DNA of 49,927 bases. Source: Caldovatus sediminis (GTDB lineage Bacteria > Pseudomonadota > Alphaproteobacteria > Acetobacterales > Acetobacteraceae). Positions 47,444-49,927 of the stretch are shown here, piece by piece. The notes under the pieces were generated by a model that had not been told where the DNA came from, made no database searches, and was given only the letters and a program-made list of their open reading frames with translations. Made by a program: the position numbers and the translations under genes. The stretch covers positions 1 through 49,927 of the forward strand of contig NZ_BMKS01000021.1 of NCBI RefSeq assembly GCF_014644455.1. The letters are read 5' to 3'. Positions within the stretch are counted from its first letter, which is position 1; each line of letters begins with the position of its first letter.

Positions 47444-48193
47444 ATGCGCGGACATCGCCGCCCCGGCATCGCGACCGCGCGGTCCCTGCGCCTCCCTGGC
47501 GGGCGGGCGATCGGCGCCGCGCTGCTCGTCCTCGCGGTCGGTGGCGCCGCGGCGCCCTCGGCTGCCGGGTTCCGCGCCCCGCCGCATGATACCCTGCCGG
47601 TCTGGTTCGAGGCGGCGCCGGCGCCGGCGGGGCCGTCGGCCCCGGCGCCGCTGCGCATGGCACCCCTCGCCGTTCCACCACGATGGGCGCTGGGCGATGC
47701 GGTCGCCGTCCTGCTCGGCGGCGCCGGATGCGATGCCGGCGGGGTGCGCGACCGGCTGATCGCCGCGCTGCTGGCCGAGGAAACGGGGGTGCTGGAACTC
47801 GACGCCGCCCCGGCCGCCGCGGGGCATGCGGCGCCGCTGGTCACGCTGTTCGGCGCCCTGCGGGCGCTGCGGCGGGACGCGGGCGCCGGGCCGGTCGTGC
47901 TCGCCATCGGATGCGGCGCGGCGGCCGACGCCGCCCTGGCGGCGGCGGACGAGTCGGTCGCCGCCTCCCATCTCGGCGCGGAGGGGCCGCGCTTCGTCGC
48001 CGCGATCGCGATCGGGGCGGGGACGACGCGCTTCGCCGCCGGCACGCCGCCGCCGCCCGCGGAGCGGTGGCCGGAGCGGGTTCCGCTGCTGTGCGCCGCG
48101 GTGGCGGCGGTGACCGGCGACGCAACCGGCGGCCGCTGCGCCGCTTCCCTGCTCGCCCGTGACGCGACGACGACCGCCACCGGGCAGCGATGA
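47444..48193 (+). CDS. Secreted hypothetical protein
   Basis: 249 residues from ATG 47444. A basic region followed by IGAALLVLAVGGAAAPSAAGF (about residues 23-43) looks like a signal peptide with AxA-type cleavage sites, although the basic region is long and a later start is possible. The mature part is Ala/Gly-rich with WALGDAVAVLLGGAGCDAGGVRDRLIAALL and VLAIGCGAAADAALAAADE. I do not recognise a family; weak resemblance to an alpha/beta hydrolase core is not enough to call. It is convergent with the YqgE gene. Confidence 0.55.
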   Translation: MRGHRRPGIATARSLRLPGGRAIGAALLVLAVGGAAAPSAAGFRAPPHDTLPVWFEAAPAPAGPSAPAPLRMAPLAVPPRWALGDAVAVLLGGAGCDAGGVRDRLIAALLAEETGVLELDAAPAAAGHAAPLVTLFGALRALRRDAGAGPVVLAIGCGAAADAALAAADESVAASHLGAEGPRFVAAIAIGAGTTRFAAGTPPPPAERWPERVPLLCAAVAAVTGDATGGRCAASLLARDATTTATGQR

Positions 48194-48250
48194 GGCTCCG
48201 GGCCCGCCCGGCGGCGGTGACGGTGCCCCGCCCCGCGCGGCCCGCCCCGC

Positions 48251-48847
48251 TCAGGCGCGGCCGGCGGTGCTCGACAGCAGCAGCGGGTCTATCCTGAGCT
48301 TGGCCAGCGCGTCGCGCCACTTGCGCTCGTCGTCCTCGCCGAACAGCAGCGCCTCGTCCGGCGGCACGGAGAGCCAGGCGTTGCGCTGGATCTCCTCCTC
48401 CAGCTGGCCCGGGCCCCAGCCCGCGTAGCCGAGGGCGAGGATGCCCCGCCGCGGCCCGCCGCCGCCGGCGATGGCCTTGAGGATGTCCACGCTCGCGGTC
48501 AGCGCGACCTCGCCGCTGACCGGCAGGCTGCCCTCGGTGGACCAGTCGGTGGTGTGCAGCACGAAGCCGCGCCCGCCCTCCACCGGCCCGCCGGCGAACA
48601 GGCGGATGCGCCGCTGCGGCGGCACCGGGTCGAGGTTGAGCTGGCGCAGCAGGTCGTCGAAGGAGAGGCCGTCCAGCGGCTTGTTCACCACGATGCCCAT
48701 CGCGCCCTCGGCGGAATGGGCGCAGAGGCAGATCACCGAGTGCGCGAAGCGCGGATCCTGCATCCCGGGCATGGCGATGAGCAGCTGGCCGGCGAGGTAG
48801 CCTCCCTCGCCCAGGGAGTCCGAGGCGGGCATCGCGCGTCTGGCCAT
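48251..48847 (-). CDS. YqgE/AlgH family protein (UPF0301)
   Basis: 198 residues. Family hallmarks are YLAGQLLIAMPGMQDPRFAHSVICLCAHSAEGAMGIVVNKPL near the start, FAGGPVEGGRGFVLH, and LGYAGWGPGQLEEEIQRNAWL. The family is widespread in proteobacteria with no settled function; AlgH in Pseudomonas is linked to alginate gene expression. The ATG at 48847 is divergent from the peroxiredoxin gene. Confidence 0.95.
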   Translation of the reverse strand: MARRAMPASDSLGEGGYLAGQLLIAMPGMQDPRFAHSVICLCAHSAEGAMGIVVNKPLDGLSFDDLLRQLNLDPVPPQRRIRLFAGGPVEGGRGFVLHTTDWSTEGSLPVSGEVALTASVDILKAIAGGGGPRRGILALGYAGWGPGQLEEEIQRNAWLSVPPDEALLFGEDDERKWRDALAKLRIDPLLLSSTAGRA

Positions 48848-49041
48848 GGCTGCCTCAACATGGCGGCGCGGCCGCGGCGGTGCAACCCGGCGGCGCCACC
48901 GTTGCGGGAGCGGCGGCCGCCCCCATGACAGCGCGGCCGGCAGACGCTACACGGACAGTGCCCAAGCGGCGCGGTCGGGCAATCGGACCCGGACCTCCAG
49001 TCACGCAGTCACGCCCGGTCAGGAACGGAGAGGGAGCATCC

Positions 49042-49524
49042 ATGGCGATCAAGGTCGGCGACACCATCCCTTCGGTGAAGGTGATGCAGGCGACGGCGGA
49101 GGGGCCTCGCGAGGTCTCGACCGACGAGATCTTCAAGGGCAGGACCGTGGTGCTGTTCGGCGTGCCGGGGGCGTTCACGCCCACCTGTTCGGCCAAGCAC
49201 CTGCCGGGCTTCGTGCAGCAGGCCGACGCGATCCGGGCGAAGGGCGTGGACACCATCGTCTGCATGGCGGTGAACGACGCCTTCGTGATGGGCGCCTGGG
49301 CCAAGGACCAGGGCGTGGGCGACAAGGTGACGATGCTGGCCGACGGCTCGGCCGCCTTCACCAAGGCGCTGGGGCTGGAGATGGACCTGACGCCGCGCGG
49401 CCTCGGCGTGCGCTGCCAGCGCTTCGCCCTCGTCGCGAAGGACGGCAAGGTGACGCACCTCGCCGTCGAGGCGCCGGGCGCCTTCGAGGTGTCGAAGGCC
49501 GAGGCGATCCTCGAGAAGCTGTGA
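49042..49524 (+). CDS. Peroxiredoxin (Prx5-type)
   Basis: 160-residue thiol peroxidase of the Prx5/AhpC-TSA family. The peroxidatic Cys is in GVPGAFTPTCSAKHLPGF, with the conserved P-x-x-x-T/S-x-x-C frame and a later Arg in RGLGVRCQRFALV. It reduces hydrogen and alkyl peroxides with glutaredoxin or thioredoxin. GGAGAGGGAGC precedes ATG 49042. The length is standard. Confidence 0.96.
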   Translation: MAIKVGDTIPSVKVMQATAEGPREVSTDEIFKGRTVVLFGVPGAFTPTCSAKHLPGFVQQADAIRAKGVDTIVCMAVNDAFVMGAWAKDQGVGDKVTMLADGSAAFTKALGLEMDLTPRGLGVRCQRFALVAKDGKVTHLAVEAPGAFEVSKAEAILEKL

Positions 49525-49590
49525 TGCGCGTCCGCCCCCCGGCGGCGCGTTGACGCCGCCGATGGGGGCGGTTCCGCGAGGAGAGGCCCG

Positions 49591-49878
49591 ATGCGGCACC
49601 CGGCCGGGTTCGCCTGGTTCGCCTGGCAGAGCGGCTGGGTGTTCGCGCTGCGCGGCGCGCGGCTCTGGGCCCGGCCGGCCGAGGCGGCGGCGAGCCTCAC
49701 GGCGATGGCGATCGAGAAGCAGCGCGCCGCCGCCGAAGGATGGGTCGCGGCGAGCCGCGCCGCGCTGCGCGGCGCCGACGCCGGCGCGGTGGCGGCGGCG
49801 CGGGGCGCCGCCCTCCTCGACGCCGCGGCGGACGCGCCCGGCACGGCGCTGCGCGCGTTCCTCGCGGAGGCGGCCTAG
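49591..49878 (+). CDS. Small Ala-rich hypothetical protein
   Basis: 95 residues from ATG 49591, with GAGGAGAGG upstream. It is helical and Ala-rich, starting with an aromatic segment (GFAWFAWQSGWVFALRGARLW) and continuing SLTAMAIEKQRAAAEGWVAASRAALRG. Composition resembles short phasin-like or membrane-peripheral proteins, but no family can be assigned. It lies 67 bases after the peroxiredoxin gene and may be co-transcribed with it. Confidence 0.6.
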   Translation: MRHPAGFAWFAWQSGWVFALRGARLWARPAEAAASLTAMAIEKQRAAAEGWVAASRAALRGADAGAVAAARGAALLDAAADAPGTALRAFLAEAA

Positions 49879-49927
49879 CAACCTGTCGGCTTTGCGTCTG
49901 CGGTCTGCGCATGGGGCGGTGGTGTCT

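Overview
The window is about 50 kb of very GC-rich DNA (roughly 75% by eye) with strongly GC-biased third codon positions. The gene set points to an alphaproteobacterium: a Usg-family protein, a groES control region with CIRCE motifs, a class I lysyl-tRNA synthetase, a tripartite-tricarboxylate (Bug-type) receptor, heme A synthase and a GTTC-N7-GTTC SOS box. A Roseomonas-like member of the Acetobacteraceae is my best guess, but that is inference.

Layout. 1-5.8 kb: start of an enoyl-CoA hydratase-like gene and a divergent MarR regulator; a damaged M3 oligopeptidase gene with a degraded coding remnant after it; a small coiled-coil protein and a dual-specificity-type phosphatase; a Bug receptor. 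6.0-12.6 kb (all minus): an envelope block with phosphomannomutase/phosphoglucomutase, UDP-glucose dehydrogenase, a C-terminally shortened MprF, and class I LysRS whose stop codon overlaps the mprF start. 12.8-19.2 kb: DinG-type helicase, TerB-like protein, sulfotransferase, a PLP-dependent dehydratase and a hypothetical protein. 19.2-22.4 kb: cspA, groEL, groES with CIRCE-like operators, and divergent usg. 22.4-29.1 kb: TVP38-type membrane protein and glycosyltransferase (minus), then an overlapping chain ctaA - four-PAS histidine kinase - tldD.

29.1-42.9 kb is the most unusual part: a compact T7-like (podoviral) morphogenesis island. It has an S24 LexA/CI-like regulator, a divergent control region with two promoters, a palindrome and an SOS box, two early genes, a promoter-terminator pair, then portal, scaffold, major capsid, tail tubular A and B, a gp14-like internal virion protein, tail fibre, a small acidic protein, large terminase, an antisense winged-helix gene, a membrane/coiled-coil protein and a SleB-type endolysin. 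I see no integrase, replication genes, phage RNA polymerase, tRNA or att repeat, and base composition matches the host. It may be a defective prophage, or a domesticated particle-producing element such as a podovirus-derived gene transfer agent under SOS-type control. The sequence cannot decide between these.

43-49.9 kb is ordinary chromosome: hypothetical protein, EamA transporter, pyrD, HAD phosphatase, orphan LuxR regulator, secreted hypothetical, YqgE/AlgH, peroxiredoxin and a small unknown protein. No rRNA, tRNA, CRISPR array or insertion sequence was found.
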